Shown here in pieces: positions 44,260 to 54,331 of a stretch of DNA of 64,000 nucleotides. The notes below the pieces were generated by a model. That model worked only from the letters and a program-made list of their open reading frames with translations, made no database searches and had not been told where the DNA came from. Source of the stretch: Verrucomicrobiota bacterium. GTDB taxonomy: Bacteria > Verrucomicrobiota > Verrucomicrobiia > Opitutales > Opitutaceae. Every line of letters starts with the position of its first letter. The stretch's first letter is position 1. Made by a program: the position numbers and the translations under genes. Where the stretch lies: the NCBI GenBank assembly GCA_016871775.1, contig VHCI01000002.1, positions 21,506 to 85,505 on the forward strand. The letters run 5' to 3'.

Positions 44260-46485
44260 ATGATCCGCCGCCGATCCTTCCTGCCGCTGCACCTTGAACT
44301 GTTCGCGCATCTGATCGCGCGCCTGCTCTACCGCGTCCGAACCTCCGGTCTCGAGGCCTTTCCTGCGCAGGGTGGCGTCCTAGTGATCGCCAACCACCTC
44401 TCGTACGTCGACGTAGTGGTCTTGCAGCTCGCGTGCCCGCGGCCGATCCGGTTCGTCGCCCACCACTGGCTACGGCGCAACGGCTTCCTGAGCTGGTGCT
44501 TCGAGCAGTCCGGCAGCATCGGGATTTCCGCGGCGCAGCCGCGGGCTGGGATGCACAGTGCGGTCGAGGCGTTGCGGCGCGGCGAGGTGGTCTGCGTGTG
44601 TCCTGAGGGGCACATCTCCCGCACCGGGCAGCTAATGCGGCTGCACCGGGGCTTCGAGGTGATCGCCGGACGCGCGGGGGCGCCGGTGGTGGCGGTGGCC
44701 ATCGATGGACTCTGGGGCTCCATCTTCTCCTTCGCAGGCAACAAGTGCCTGTGGAAATCACCTCGCCTCCTGCCGACGCCCGTGCACGCGGCGTTCGGGC
44801 GCCCGCAGCCCGCGGAGCAGGCCGGCGTGGAGTGGGCACGGCGCGAGCTTCTCGACCTGGGCGAACGGGCTTTCCAAGAGCGGCCGGTGCTCCGCCGCCA
44901 CCTCGGGCGCGAGGCCGTCCGCGCGCTCGCGAAGCAGCCGGGGCGCGTGCTGGTCATCGATCGGACGGCCGACCGCCGGGTGCTTTCGTGCGCCCAGATT
45001 TACGCCGCGGCGGCGCTGCTCTCCCGGCGCCTCCGCGCGCGGGTGCCCGGCCGGCGGGTCGGGATCGTGCTGCCGCCGGGCGCCGGCGGCTTCATCGCCA
45101 ACCTCGCGGTGGTGATGGCCGGCAAGGTGCCCGTGAACCTCAACTTCACCGCGGGTCGCGACGCTGTCCTCACCAGCCTGCGGATCGCGGGCATCGAGAC
45201 GGTGCTCTCCGCCAAAGCGATGCAGGAGAAGTTGCCGGCGTTTCCTTGGCCTGCCGGGACGCTGGATCTCCGCGCCGAGATCGAGGCCGCGGGTGGGCGT
45301 CGCGCGATGGCGCCGTGGTTGCTCGCCGCGTGGCTGTTACCCAATCAGGTGTGCGCAAACTTGCTCGGCCTGCCGCGGGCCGGCGATCGCGAGGAGGCCG
45401 GGTTGCTCTTTACCAGCGGGAGCTCCGGCGAGCCGAAGGGCGTAGTGCTCACGCACCGCAACATCCTCGCCAACTGCCTGCAGATCTCCTCCCTCTCGAT
45501 CCTTCCCGAGAGCTGCTCGGTGCTCGGCTGCCTCCCGATCTTTCACAGCTTCGGCTTCACCGTCACGCTATGGTATCCGATCCTCCGCGGCAGCCGCGTG
45601 GTCACCGTGCCCAGCCCGCTCGACACCCGGCGCATCATCGACGCGATCGCGGCCGAGCAGGTGCGGGTGATGGTCGGCGCGCCGACTTTCATCCGTCCGA
45701 TCCTCAAGAAGGCGCAGCCCGCGGAACTGCGCTCTCTCGATCTTGTTGTCACGGGCGCCGAGCGGCTGCCCGATGACCTGCAGGCGGATTTCCTGCGGCA
45801 GTTCCACATCGACATCCAGCAGGGGTACGGCCTGACCGAGACCGCGCCGGCCACGAACATCAACCAGCCGCACCCGCCGGTGATCTTTTCCACCAACGAG
45901 CCGCAGGAGGGTAAGCGCTCCGGGGCGGTGGGGCGCCTGCTGCCCGGCCTGACCGCGCGCATCGTCGATCCGGAGACGATGGAGGAGCGCCCCGAGACCA
46001 CCACCGGCCTCATTTTGCTGCGGGGCGCCAACGTTTTCGAGGGCTACCTCGACGATCCCGGCAAAACCCGGCAAGCGTTCTGCCGCGGCTGGTTCGTCAC
46101 GGGCGACCTCGGGCGGTTCGATGAGGACGGGTTTCTTTACATCGAAGGCCGGCTATCGCGCTTCTCAAAGATCGCCGGCGAGATGGTGCCCCACGGAACG
46201 GTCGAGATGCGCATCGTGGAGGCTTTCAGCTGGGACCAGTCGGAGCAACCTGTGGTGTACGTCACGGGCATTCCTGACCAAGCGAAGGGCGAGGCGCTGG
46301 TGCTGCTGACCACCGAGGCGGTGACGCTGGAGCAGTTGCGGGCGCGGCTCGCGGAGCGAGGGCTACCCAACCTCTGGGTCCCCAAGATCATTCACCGGGT
46401 GGAACGAATTCCGATGCTCGGCACCGGCAAGACGGACCTCAAGCAGTGTCGCGAGCTCGCGCTGCACGCAGTCAAGGGCGGCTAG
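44260..46485 (+). CDS. Fused 1-acylglycerol-phosphate acyltransferase (PlsC-like) + AMP-dependent acyl-CoA/ACP synthetase
   Basis: PlsC motif NHLSYVD and VCPEGHISRTG; AMP-binding motif LLFTSGSSGEPKGVVLTHRNI; QQGYGLTETAPATNIN; FVTGDLGRFDEDGFLYIEGR. Confidence 0.93.
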   Translation: MIRRRSFLPLHLELFAHLIARLLYRVRTSGLEAFPAQGGVLVIANHLSYVDVVVLQLACPRPIRFVAHHWLRRNGFLSWCFEQSGSIGISAAQPRAGMHSAVEALRRGEVVCVCPEGHISRTGQLMRLHRGFEVIAGRAGAPVVAVAIDGLWGSIFSFAGNKCLWKSPRLLPTPVHAAFGRPQPAEQAGVEWARRELLDLGERAFQERPVLRRHLGREAVRALAKQPGRVLVIDRTADRRVLSCAQIYAAAALLSRRLRARVPGRRVGIVLPPGAGGFIANLAVVMAGKVPVNLNFTAGRDAVLTSLRIAGIETVLSAKAMQEKLPAFPWPAGTLDLRAEIEAAGGRRAMAPWLLAAWLLPNQVCANLLGLPRAGDREEAGLLFTSGSSGEPKGVVLTHRNILANCLQISSLSILPESCSVLGCLPIFHSFGFTVTLWYPILRGSRVVTVPSPLDTRRIIDAIAAEQVRVMVGAPTFIRPILKKAQPAELRSLDLVVTGAERLPDDLQADFLRQFHIDIQQGYGLTETAPATNINQPHPPVIFSTNEPQEGKRSGAVGRLLPGLTARIVDPETMEERPETTTGLILLRGANVFEGYLDDPGKTRQAFCRGWFVTGDLGRFDEDGFLYIEGRLSRFSKIAGEMVPHGTVEMRIVEAFSWDQSEQPVVYVTGIPDQAKGEALVLLTTEAVTLEQLRARLAERGLPNLWVPKIIHRVERIPMLGTGKTDLKQCRELALHAVKGG

Positions 46486-46497
46486 GCGGCGCGGGCT

Positions 46498-47241
46498 TCA
46501 GTCCGTCGGCAGATCGAACAGCTTCCGACGGCGCTGTCCGCTCCTGCCTGAAAGGGGCCGCCGCTCCGCCGGAGTCTTGTATGGCCGGTGGCGGTAGCCG
46601 GCGCGCTGCGGATCCGCGGCGCACTGCAGCTGGAAGGACTGCAAGCGGTCAAAGACGGACGGCAGTTGGGCCGGCAGCGGGTAGTCATCCAGGCCGGCCG
46701 CGGCCAGCGCGCTGAGCAGCTCGTGCGTGGCCTCGAGGGTGGAGAGGCAAGCCGGATGTGGCTGCTGCTTGATCACGTAACGGCTCGGGGCCGTGGGCAT
46801 GAACATCAGCCGCGGCAGCGCTTGCAGCACGGGGCTCAGCCGCAGCATCTTCCGACCCAGCGCCCAAGTGGCATCGAGGATAAAGACGACGAGGGTGCGC
46901 GTGGTGAGGCGGGTTCGGAGATCGGCGAGCGCTGGCGCGCCGGCGGCGGCCGCGGTCGACAGGTTGAGCGCGGTGGCGCCGGGGAACAGCAGCACCGAAT
47001 GCAGCGCGGGATCTGCCAGCAGCGCCCGCAGTTCCGGGTGATCCGCGAAACCCACCCCAGTGAGAATGCGGCTCTGTGGCAGGCAGAGGTGTGTCAGGCG
47101 GCCGGTGGCAGCCTTCTCCCGCTTGTACTCCTTCGGGTGCATCAGGAACACGAAGCGGGTGCGCGTCGCCATCGGGATGAGCGACGGGCACCAGCAGAGG
47201 GCGCGGGGCCAGAAGCAGCGGTAACAGGTCTCCCGGCTCAT
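46498..47241 (-). CDS. DTW domain tRNA-uridine aminocarboxypropyltransferase
   Basis: CYRCFWPRALCWC Cys cluster; FLMHPKEYKREKAATGRLTHLCLP; VVFILDATWALGRKML; RYVIKQQPHPACLSTLEAT. Confidence 0.88.
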   Translation of the reverse strand: MSRETCYRCFWPRALCWCPSLIPMATRTRFVFLMHPKEYKREKAATGRLTHLCLPQSRILTGVGFADHPELRALLADPALHSVLLFPGATALNLSTAAAAGAPALADLRTRLTTRTLVVFILDATWALGRKMLRLSPVLQALPRLMFMPTAPSRYVIKQQPHPACLSTLEATHELLSALAAAGLDDYPLPAQLPSVFDRLQSFQLQCAADPQRAGYRHRPYKTPAERRPLSGRSGQRRRKLFDLPTD

Positions 47242-47251
47242 CGGGCGCGGT

Positions 47252-48349
47252 TCAGCGCACCACCCGCGCGCCGCCGCCGCCGACCTGCTTCTCCACCTCT
47301 CCGCGCGTCGCCATCGAGGTGTCGCCGGGCGTCGTGGAGGCCAGCGCGCCGTGGGCCGCGCCGTAGTCGACCGCCTTTTGCGCGTCGTTGAACTCTAGGA
47401 ACCCGAACTGCAGGCCCGACGCGAAGCTGTCGCCGCCGCCGACCCGGTCGAGGATCTCGAGCTCCGGGTAAAGCCGGCTGGCGTGGAATTTACCCTCGTG
47501 CCAGAGGAGGGCTGACCAGTCGTTGCGGGTGGCGGTGATGACGCGGCGCAGGGTGGTCGCCGCCACTTTAAAGTTGGGAAACTCGCGCACCGCGGTAGCG
47601 ATCATCTCCTGGAACGCCTCGGTCTCGATTCGGGATAGGCGGTGGTCCGCTCCTCGTACCTCGAAGCCGAGGGAGGCGGTAAAGTCCTCCTCGTTGCCGA
47701 TCATCACGTCCACGTGGCGGGCGATCTCGCGGTTGACTTCCTGGGCCTTGCGCAACCCCCCGATCGCCTTCCAGAGGGACGGGCGGTAGTTCAGGTCGTA
47801 ACTGACGATCACGCCGTGGCGCTTGGCGGCCTGGACCGCCTCGGTCGCGAGCGCGGCGGTCGAGGCCGAGAGCGCGGCGAAGATGCCCCCGGTGTGGAAC
47901 CAGCGCGCGCCGAGCTGACCGAAGATGCGGTCCCAGTCGAAGTCCCCAGGCTTGAGCTGCGAGGCGGCGGTGTTGCCGCGGTCGGAATTGCCCACCGCTC
48001 CGCGGATGCCAAAGCCGCGCTCGGTAAAGTTGAGGCCGTTGCGCACGGTGCGGCCGATGCCGTCGTCCTCGCGCCAGCGGATGAAGTCGGTCGCGACGCC
48101 CCCTTGCAGGATGCAGTCCTCGACCAGGTGCCCAACCTCGTTGTCGACAAAACCGGTACAGACGGCGGTGCGGAGGCCAAAGCACTTCCGCAGCCCCCGC
48201 GACGTGTTGTACTCGCCGCCACCCTCCCAGACTTTGAATTCGCGGGCGGTGCGGATGCGTCCCTCGCCGGGATCGAGGCGTAACATCACTTCCCCGAGCG
48301 AGATTTGATCGAAGGCCGTGGAGCCGGCCGGTTTGAGGGGAAGGCTCAT
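47252..48349 (-). CDS. PfkB family sugar kinase (2-keto-3-deoxygluconate kinase-like)
   Basis: GEVMLRLDPGEGRIRTAREFKVWEGGGEYNTSRGLRKCFGLRTAV; ILDRVGGGDSFASGLQFGFLEFN. Confidence 0.88.
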   Translation of the reverse strand: MSLPLKPAGSTAFDQISLGEVMLRLDPGEGRIRTAREFKVWEGGGEYNTSRGLRKCFGLRTAVCTGFVDNEVGHLVEDCILQGGVATDFIRWREDDGIGRTVRNGLNFTERGFGIRGAVGNSDRGNTAASQLKPGDFDWDRIFGQLGARWFHTGGIFAALSASTAALATEAVQAAKRHGVIVSYDLNYRPSLWKAIGGLRKAQEVNREIARHVDVMIGNEEDFTASLGFEVRGADHRLSRIETEAFQEMIATAVREFPNFKVAATTLRRVITATRNDWSALLWHEGKFHASRLYPELEILDRVGGGDSFASGLQFGFLEFNDAQKAVDYGAAHGALASTTPGDTSMATRGEVEKQVGGGGARVVR

Positions 48350-48635
48350 GGCGGAAGTCAGGGAAGGTTAGGAGGCGAGGGTAGCGCCGGTCAACCCGTT
48401 GCGTGGGCTTGTCTGGCTGGGTCGGCGGATGTCCCACCCCCGGGGTAGGATGAGGGAATGATCCAAGCTTCCTCCCGTCGTACCGGTTTCGGCCTTTGGG
48501 ATTCCCACCGCCAAGTGGCCCGTCGCCAGCAGCGTATCCGCGACGAGGCGGAGCAGGTCCCGCCCGGTCTCGATGAGGCTCCGGCGCTGCCGCCGCTGGA
48601 GCCGCAGGTCTGGCCCCCCGCAACTTGGCGGCGGG

Positions 48636-48727
48636 AGCAGCGGCCTATGGCCGCCTAAAGCGGCGGGGCGGGGCGAGGGTCTGCTCTTGACCCGCCGGCC
48701 CGCCGGCGGCGAGCCTCGCCGGTCCTA
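48636..48727. repeat. Cluster of short perfect inverted repeats (REP-like or operator) between divergent kinase genes
   Basis: gcggcc-tat-ggccgc (48640-48654), ccgccggc-cc-gccggcgg (48692-48709), ggcgag-c-ctcgcc (48708-48720). Confidence 0.5.
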
Positions 48728-48788
48728 CGAGATGCAGGCGGCCCGGCACTCCGCAGAGCTCTTCGATCCAATACCTTCCCGGCAGACT

Positions 48789-49871
48789 ATGAACCACGGT
48801 CTCAATCTCCGTTCCTCTGGCACCCTCGACTTCGTGTCGCTGGGCGCCCTGATCCATCGCCTCGACCCAGGCATCATCCCCTTCCGGAAGGCGAACCATT
48901 GCGACATCCACGTCAGTGGCGGTGAGTTCAACGTCGCGGCGAACCTCGCGGATTGCTTCCGGCTCAACACCGGCGTGGTCTCCGCGATGGTCGACTATCC
49001 GATCGGCGACCTGATCGCGGAGCGGGTGCGGGCGATGGGGGTGAGGTCGTTCTACAAGCGCTTCAAGCACGACGGCGTCCGGGGACCGAACATGGCCACG
49101 GTGTACAGTGACCGCGGCCAAGGCGTGCGCGCGCCGGTCGTGTTTTACAACCGCAGCAACGAGGCGGCGGCGCAGCTCAAGCCGGGCGATTTCAACTGGA
49201 GCCAGATCTTTGGTTCCGGTGTGCGCTGGTTCCACAGCGGCGGTATCTTCGCGGCGCTCTCCGAGACCACGGGAGAACTGATCGTCGAGGCGATGCAGGC
49301 CGCCAAGGCAGCCGGGGCCGTGACCTCCTTCGACCTCAACTACCGTGCGAAGCTCTGGGACATCTGGGGCGGCCAGTCCAAGGCCCTCGACGTGCTCGGC
49401 CGCATCGTCCGGAACGTCGACGTGCTGGTGGGCAACGAGGAGGACCTGCAGAAGGGCCTCGGCATCGAGGGGCAGGACGTGGAGTCGAAGTCCAAGCTCG
49501 ATCCCTCCGCCTTCTTCGCGCTGATTGAGAAGGCCGTGCGCAAGTTCCCCAACGTGAAGGCGGTTGCCACCACCCTGCGGGAAGTCCACTCGACAAACCG
49601 CCACAGCTGGGGCGCGGTCGCTTGGATGAAGGGCCAGACCTACCAGTCCCCGACCTGTGAGCTCGACGTGGTGGACCGCGTCGGCGGCGGCGACGGTTAC
49701 GCCGCGGGCTTCATCTACGGGCTGCTCGCTGGGGCCTCGGAGCAGGAGGCGGTGAATCTGGGTTGGTCCCACGGGGCGCTGCTGACCACGTTCCCCGGCG
49801 ACACCACGATGGCGACGGTCGAGCAGGTGCAGGCCTTCGCCAAAGGCGGCTCCGCGCGCATCCAACGCTGA
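48789..49871 (+). CDS. PfkB family sugar kinase (KDG kinase-like), divergent paralogue
   Basis: VSLGALIHRLDPGIIPFRKANHCDIHVSGGEFNVAANLADCFRLNTGVV; LDVVDRVGGGDGYAAGFIYGLLAG. Confidence 0.88.
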   Translation: MNHGLNLRSSGTLDFVSLGALIHRLDPGIIPFRKANHCDIHVSGGEFNVAANLADCFRLNTGVVSAMVDYPIGDLIAERVRAMGVRSFYKRFKHDGVRGPNMATVYSDRGQGVRAPVVFYNRSNEAAAQLKPGDFNWSQIFGSGVRWFHSGGIFAALSETTGELIVEAMQAAKAAGAVTSFDLNYRAKLWDIWGGQSKALDVLGRIVRNVDVLVGNEEDLQKGLGIEGQDVESKSKLDPSAFFALIEKAVRKFPNVKAVATTLREVHSTNRHSWGAVAWMKGQTYQSPTCELDVVDRVGGGDGYAAGFIYGLLAGASEQEAVNLGWSHGALLTTFPGDTTMATVEQVQAFAKGGSARIQR

Positions 49872-49932
49872 GTTGACCGCCGCCAGCCGGCACGCAAGTT
49901 CCCCGGGCGGCGCGTTCACGGCCGCCCTTTCT

Positions 49933-51207
49933 ATGCTCTATTTCGCCCGCGGCTCTGCGACCGACCAACTCACCGCTGAAGATCTGCGGGCCGGCGTGCG
50001 CGCCGCGCTGGACCGCTTGGGCCCGCGCCGCCGCGTGCTGGCCGTCCCGCCGGACTTCACCCGGTTCCACTCGCAGGCCGGCCCGCTCACCTGCCTCGTT
50101 CACGAGTACTACGGCGACCGCCTCACGGATGTGCTGCCCGCGCTCGGCACGCATTCGCCGATGACGCCGGAGCAGTTGCACGAAATGTTCCCGACCGTGC
50201 CGGCCGACCGCTTCCGGGTGCACAACTGGCGCACGGGCATCACCACGGTGGGCACGGTGCCGGCGGAATTCGTCCGGACGGTCTCTGGGGGCGCGGTGGA
50301 GTTTCCTTGGCCGGCCCAGGTCGCGAACCTCATTGCGGAAGGCGGCCACGACCTGATCCTCTCAATCGGCCAAGTGGTGCCGCATGAGGTCATCGGGATG
50401 GCCAATTACAACAAGAACATCTTCGTCGGCACGGGCGGGGTGGAGGGGATCAACAAGAGTCACTTTGTCGGCGCCGCCTATGGGATGGAGCGGATGATGG
50501 GCCGCGCGGACACCCCCGTTCGACGCATCCTGAACTACGCCGGCGAACACTTCACCCGGCACCTTCCGATTGTTTACATCCACACCGTGGTCGCCCAGGG
50601 CGCGGGGGGGGCGCTGAGGGTCCGCGGGCTCTTCATCGGGGATGATGCGGAGGTGTTCAACCGGGCCGCCGCGCTCTCGCTTGAGGTCAACTTCGAGATG
50701 CTGGAGACCCCGCTGAACAAGGTGGTGGTGTATCTCGACCCCGCCGAGTTCAAGAGCACCTGGCTCGGCAACAAGGCAGTCTACCGCACTCGGATGGCGA
50801 TGGCCGACGGGGGTGAACTGCTCATCCTCGCCCCGGGGCTCCGCGAATTCGGCGAGGACCACGAGATCGATCGGCTCATCCGCAAATACGGCTACCGGGG
50901 CACTCTGGCCACCTTGGCGGCCACCCAGGCGAACCCGGAGCTCCAGCAGAATCTGAGCGCCGCCGCCCACCTGATCCACGGCTCGAGTGAGGGCCGCTTC
51001 GAGGTCACCTATTGCCCGGGTCGTCTGTCCCGCGCTGAGATCGAGGCGGTCGGTTTTAAATGGGCGGACCTTGCCGAGACCTCCCGGCGCTACGATCCCG
51101 CGCGGCTCCGCGACGGCTGGAACACGCTGCCCGACGGCGAGCGCATCTTCTACATCTCCAATCCGGCCCTGGGCCTTTGGGCCTACCGGGGACGGTTCAG
51201 CGCCTGA
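49933..51207 (+). CDS. LarA-like (DUF2088) nickel-pincer-type racemase/epimerase
   Basis: PPDFTRFHSQAGPL; GTHSPMTPEQLHEMF; GQVVPHEVIGMANYNKNIFVGTGGVEGINKSHFVGAAYG. Confidence 0.85.
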   Translation: MLYFARGSATDQLTAEDLRAGVRAALDRLGPRRRVLAVPPDFTRFHSQAGPLTCLVHEYYGDRLTDVLPALGTHSPMTPEQLHEMFPTVPADRFRVHNWRTGITTVGTVPAEFVRTVSGGAVEFPWPAQVANLIAEGGHDLILSIGQVVPHEVIGMANYNKNIFVGTGGVEGINKSHFVGAAYGMERMMGRADTPVRRILNYAGEHFTRHLPIVYIHTVVAQGAGGALRVRGLFIGDDAEVFNRAAALSLEVNFEMLETPLNKVVVYLDPAEFKSTWLGNKAVYRTRMAMADGGELLILAPGLREFGEDHEIDRLIRKYGYRGTLATLAATQANPELQQNLSAAAHLIHGSSEGRFEVTYCPGRLSRAEIEAVGFKWADLAETSRRYDPARLRDGWNTLPDGERIFYISNPALGLWAYRGRFSA

Positions 51208-51218
51208 GCGCGCCCGCG

Positions 51219-52655
51219 ATGAAGCGCTTTCCCGCCGCCACCGCCGCGCTGCGGCGCCGCCTCGGGGCGCGCGTGGTCCGCACGGACCACGCCGAGCTGG
51301 CCGAGGCGGGCCTCGACGGTTCCAAGCTTTCCTTCCCCCCGGAGGCGCGCATCCGCGTGCGCCGCGAATCCGACGTCGGCGTGGTCCTGGCCCTCGCAAA
51401 CCGGTACCGGGTTCCGGTAACGACGCGGGGCCGCGGCACGACCCTCACGGGCTCAGCCGTCCCCGTCCACGGCGGGTGGGTCCTTGATCTCTTGGCCCTC
51501 GATGCCATCCGAATCGACGCGGAGGCCGGGATGGCGCACGTGCAGGCCGGCGCCAACGTAGCCGCGCTGCAGCGGGCCGCGGAGGACACCGGGTGGTTTT
51601 ATCCGCCCGACCCGTCCTCGCGCGAGTACTGCACCATTGGCGGCAACATCGCCTGCAACGCCGGCGGGATGCACGGGGGCAAGCACGGAGTCACCCGGGA
51701 CTTCGTGATTTCTCTGCGGGGCTACCTGCCCACTGGCGAGGCGGTGGAATGGGGTACCCCGACGAAGAAGTTCTCGGCCGGCTTCAACCTGCGCGACCTC
51801 TGGATCGGTGCGGAGGGGATGCTCGGGGTCGTGACCGGTGCGGTGCTGAAGCTCCTGCCGCGGCCCGCAGAGCGCTGGACCCTGCTGACCGCGTTCCGCG
51901 ACGAAGCGTCGGCGCTGAAGGCGGCGCTGGCTCTGTTTCGCGCCCGGGTGCAGCCGACGATCTGCGAGTTCCTCGACCGGGACAGCGTGCGCTGCGCGGA
52001 GCGGGCGACCGGCCACGCGGTTTTTCCCGGGCAGCCCGGACGCGCCGTGATCCTGCTTGAGTTCGCGGGCTCGCGCGGCGAATTGCAGGAGCAGCGTCCC
52101 CTCGTCCGGGCATGGGCCGAGGCGCACGCGCAGGCCCACCGGGCGGCCCGGTCCCGCGCGGAGGCGGAGCAGCTCTGGGAGGTCCGCCGCAAGTGCTCCG
52201 GCGCGATGTTCGAGCTGGGCGACGCGAAGCTGAATGAGGATGTCGTGGTGCCGATGCGGAGCTACCTGGCGCTGGCGCGTTTCCTGGTCCGGCTGCGGCG
52301 GGATTCAGGGCTCGCGATCCCGACCTTCGGTCACCTCGCGGACGGCAACCTGCACGTGAACATAATGTACCATGAGGCTGTGGCAAGGGAGCGGCGCGCC
52401 GCGGAACGCGCGGTCCGACGGCTGATGACCGAGGTCGTTGCCCTCGGGGGGGCGATCTCCGGTGAGCACGGGATCGGGTTGGCGAAGACGCCCTTCCTGC
52501 GAGTCCAGCAGTCGCCGGCGCAGATCCGGGCGATGCAGGCGGTCAAGCGAGCCTTGGACCCAGCGGGCATCCTCAATCCGGGCAAAATGTTCTCGGTCTT
52601 CAAGGTCTGGAAACACCCGCGGGCCGCGGTGCGTTTCCCTTGGGACCACAAGTGA
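51219..52655 (+). CDS. FAD-binding oxidoreductase (GlcD / D-lactate dehydrogenase family)
   Basis: NRYRVPVTTRGRGTTLTGSAVPVHGGWVLDL; CTIGGNIACNAGGMHGGKHGVTRDFVISL; HLADGNLHVNIMY; SGEHGIGLAKTPFL. Confidence 0.92.
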   Translation: MKRFPAATAALRRRLGARVVRTDHAELAEAGLDGSKLSFPPEARIRVRRESDVGVVLALANRYRVPVTTRGRGTTLTGSAVPVHGGWVLDLLALDAIRIDAEAGMAHVQAGANVAALQRAAEDTGWFYPPDPSSREYCTIGGNIACNAGGMHGGKHGVTRDFVISLRGYLPTGEAVEWGTPTKKFSAGFNLRDLWIGAEGMLGVVTGAVLKLLPRPAERWTLLTAFRDEASALKAALALFRARVQPTICEFLDRDSVRCAERATGHAVFPGQPGRAVILLEFAGSRGELQEQRPLVRAWAEAHAQAHRAARSRAEAEQLWEVRRKCSGAMFELGDAKLNEDVVVPMRSYLALARFLVRLRRDSGLAIPTFGHLADGNLHVNIMYHEAVARERRAAERAVRRLMTEVVALGGAISGEHGIGLAKTPFLRVQQSPAQIRAMQAVKRALDPAGILNPGKMFSVFKVWKHPRAAVRFPWDHK

Positions 52656-52670
52656 GCTCCGGCGCGGGCT

Positions 52671-53210
52671 TCAGCTCGCCGGTTCGCTGACCCAGTACCA
52701 GTGCCAAGGCTCGTAGCCGATGCCCCACGGGTTGCCGCGCGGGTACGACAGCCGGAAGCCGGCCCGCGGCGCGTGCTGCACCAGCCACCGGAAGGCGGGT
52801 GTGTCGCCGAAATTCTCCTCGAGGTCCGTGTAGCCCGGGCAGCCGATGTCGATCGCCCGGCCGGAGTGGTGCTCGCTGAAGCCCGGCGCCGCGATCAGGT
52901 GCAGGATTTCCTCCAGAGCGCGCCCCGCGGCCCGCTTCCGCCTGATGATCTCAGCCTGCCGCGCCACGGACCGGAAGCCGGAGACCGGCAGCAACTTCAG
53001 GCCGTCGAGCGCCGCCCCCGCCTCCAGCCGGTGCCAGCCCGCGGCGGTCACGGGCCGAAGGCGCACGGGCGGATCAACGTCCCCGTGGTCCACCCGGACC
53101 AGTTCCCCTTCGGGCGCCTCGGCGTGGAACGGCAGGCCGCGGCGCGCGGCGTAATCCGCGGGGATGCCGAGTTCGCGGTGCAGGGCAGCAATCGCGGGGG
53201 GTAGTTCCAC
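52671..53210 (-). CDS. D-alanyl-D-alanine carboxypeptidase (VanY/M15 family)
   Basis: LKLLPVSGFRSVARQAEIIRRK; APGFSEHHSGRAIDIG; GFRLSYPRGNPWGIGYEPWHWYWV. Confidence 0.92.
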   Translation of the reverse strand: MELPPAIAALHRELGIPADYAARRGLPFHAEAPEGELVRVDHGDVDPPVRLRPVTAAGWHRLEAGAALDGLKLLPVSGFRSVARQAEIIRRKRAAGRALEEILHLIAAPGFSEHHSGRAIDIGCPGYTDLEENFGDTPAFRWLVQHAPRAGFRLSYPRGNPWGIGYEPWHWYWVSEPAS

Positions 53211-53213
53211 GGC

Positions 53214-54161
53214 TCAGTCGCCGTGCCCGGCGAGCCAGCGCTCGGCCTCAATCGCGGCTGCGCACCCCATCCCGGCAGCCGTGATCGCCTGACGGTAGAC
53301 ATGGTCCGCGCAGTCGCCCGCCACGTACACGCCGGGGATGTGGGTGCGCACCGCGGAGCCCGAGGCCGGCTTGAAATAGCCCTGCTCGTCCAGGTCGAGC
53401 GGCGGGGCGAAGGGCCCCGTGTTTGGTAGGTGCCCGATCGCGACAAAGATCCCCTTCACCGGCAGCACCTGCTCGGTCCCGCTCTTCACGTTTCGCACGC
53501 GCAACCCGCTGACCGCGCCCTCGGCGACACCCTCCACCGCCACCGGCAGGCTATCCCAGACGCAGGTGATCTTCTCGTGGCGCGTCACGCGGTCGGCCAT
53601 AATCTTCGAGGCGCGCAGGGTTTCGCGGCGGTGGACGAGGTAGACGCGGGAGGCGAAGCGGGTGAGGAACAGCGCCTCCTCGGCGGCGCTGTCGCCCCCG
53701 CCGATCACGGCAACGTCCATCTTCCGGTAAAAGGCACCGTCGCAGGTCGCGCAGGTCGTCACGCCCTTGCCACCGTAAAGTTCCTTCTCGCCGGGGATCC
53801 CGGTCATCCGGGGCGAGGCTCCGGTGGCGATGATCACGGCGCGGGCGAGGATGACGCGGTCGCCGGCGAAGAGCTGCCGCGGATGGGAGGTGAAATCGAC
53901 GCGGTCGACCAGCGCCTGCTCGAAGCGGGTCCCGAAGCGGGTGGCCTGCTCGCGCAGGTTCTGCATCAGCTGGAAGCCGTCCACCCCGTGAGCAAAACCG
54001 GGGAAATTCTCCACCTCGCTGGTGGTGGTCAGCTGCCCTCCGGGCAGCGGGCCCTCGAGAACGAGCGGGGAGAGGTTCGCGCGGCCGGTGTAGATGGCGG
54101 CCGTAAGCCCAGCGCAGCCGGTACCGATGATGACGACGTTTTCGACGGAGGGGGCGGACAT
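53214..54161 (-). CDS. trxB: Thioredoxin-disulfide reductase
   Basis: [94 protein letters not shown]. Confidence 0.96.
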   Translation of the reverse strand: MSAPSVENVVIIGTGCAGLTAAIYTGRANLSPLVLEGPLPGGQLTTTSEVENFPGFAHGVDGFQLMQNLREQATRFGTRFEQALVDRVDFTSHPRQLFAGDRVILARAVIIATGASPRMTGIPGEKELYGGKGVTTCATCDGAFYRKMDVAVIGGGDSAAEEALFLTRFASRVYLVHRRETLRASKIMADRVTRHEKITCVWDSLPVAVEGVAEGAVSGLRVRNVKSGTEQVLPVKGIFVAIGHLPNTGPFAPPLDLDEQGYFKPASGSAVRTHIPGVYVAGDCADHVYRQAITAAGMGCAAAIEAERWLAGHGD

Positions 54162-54331
54162 ACGATGCTTGAAGTGAGGGCAGGGGAGGGGAAGGCGCAA
54201 TCCCGGAGATGAATCCCAGACTGGACCGCCGGCGGGGCTTGCAATTTTTGCGGGGGATCGGAGCCTCGCGGAACGTTCCGGGTTTCTCTGGCGCGGGTTT
54301 CCCCGCCCTTAACCCACCGATACGACCCCGC

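Noticed and set aside
48458-48658. 66-aa ORF MIQASSRRTGFGLWDSHRQ... in the kinase intergenic gap
   Set aside because: Short, overlaps the palindrome cluster, no ribosome-binding or family support; left as non-coding
48645-49919. 424-aa minus-strand ORF
   Set aside because: Antisense to the second sugar kinase
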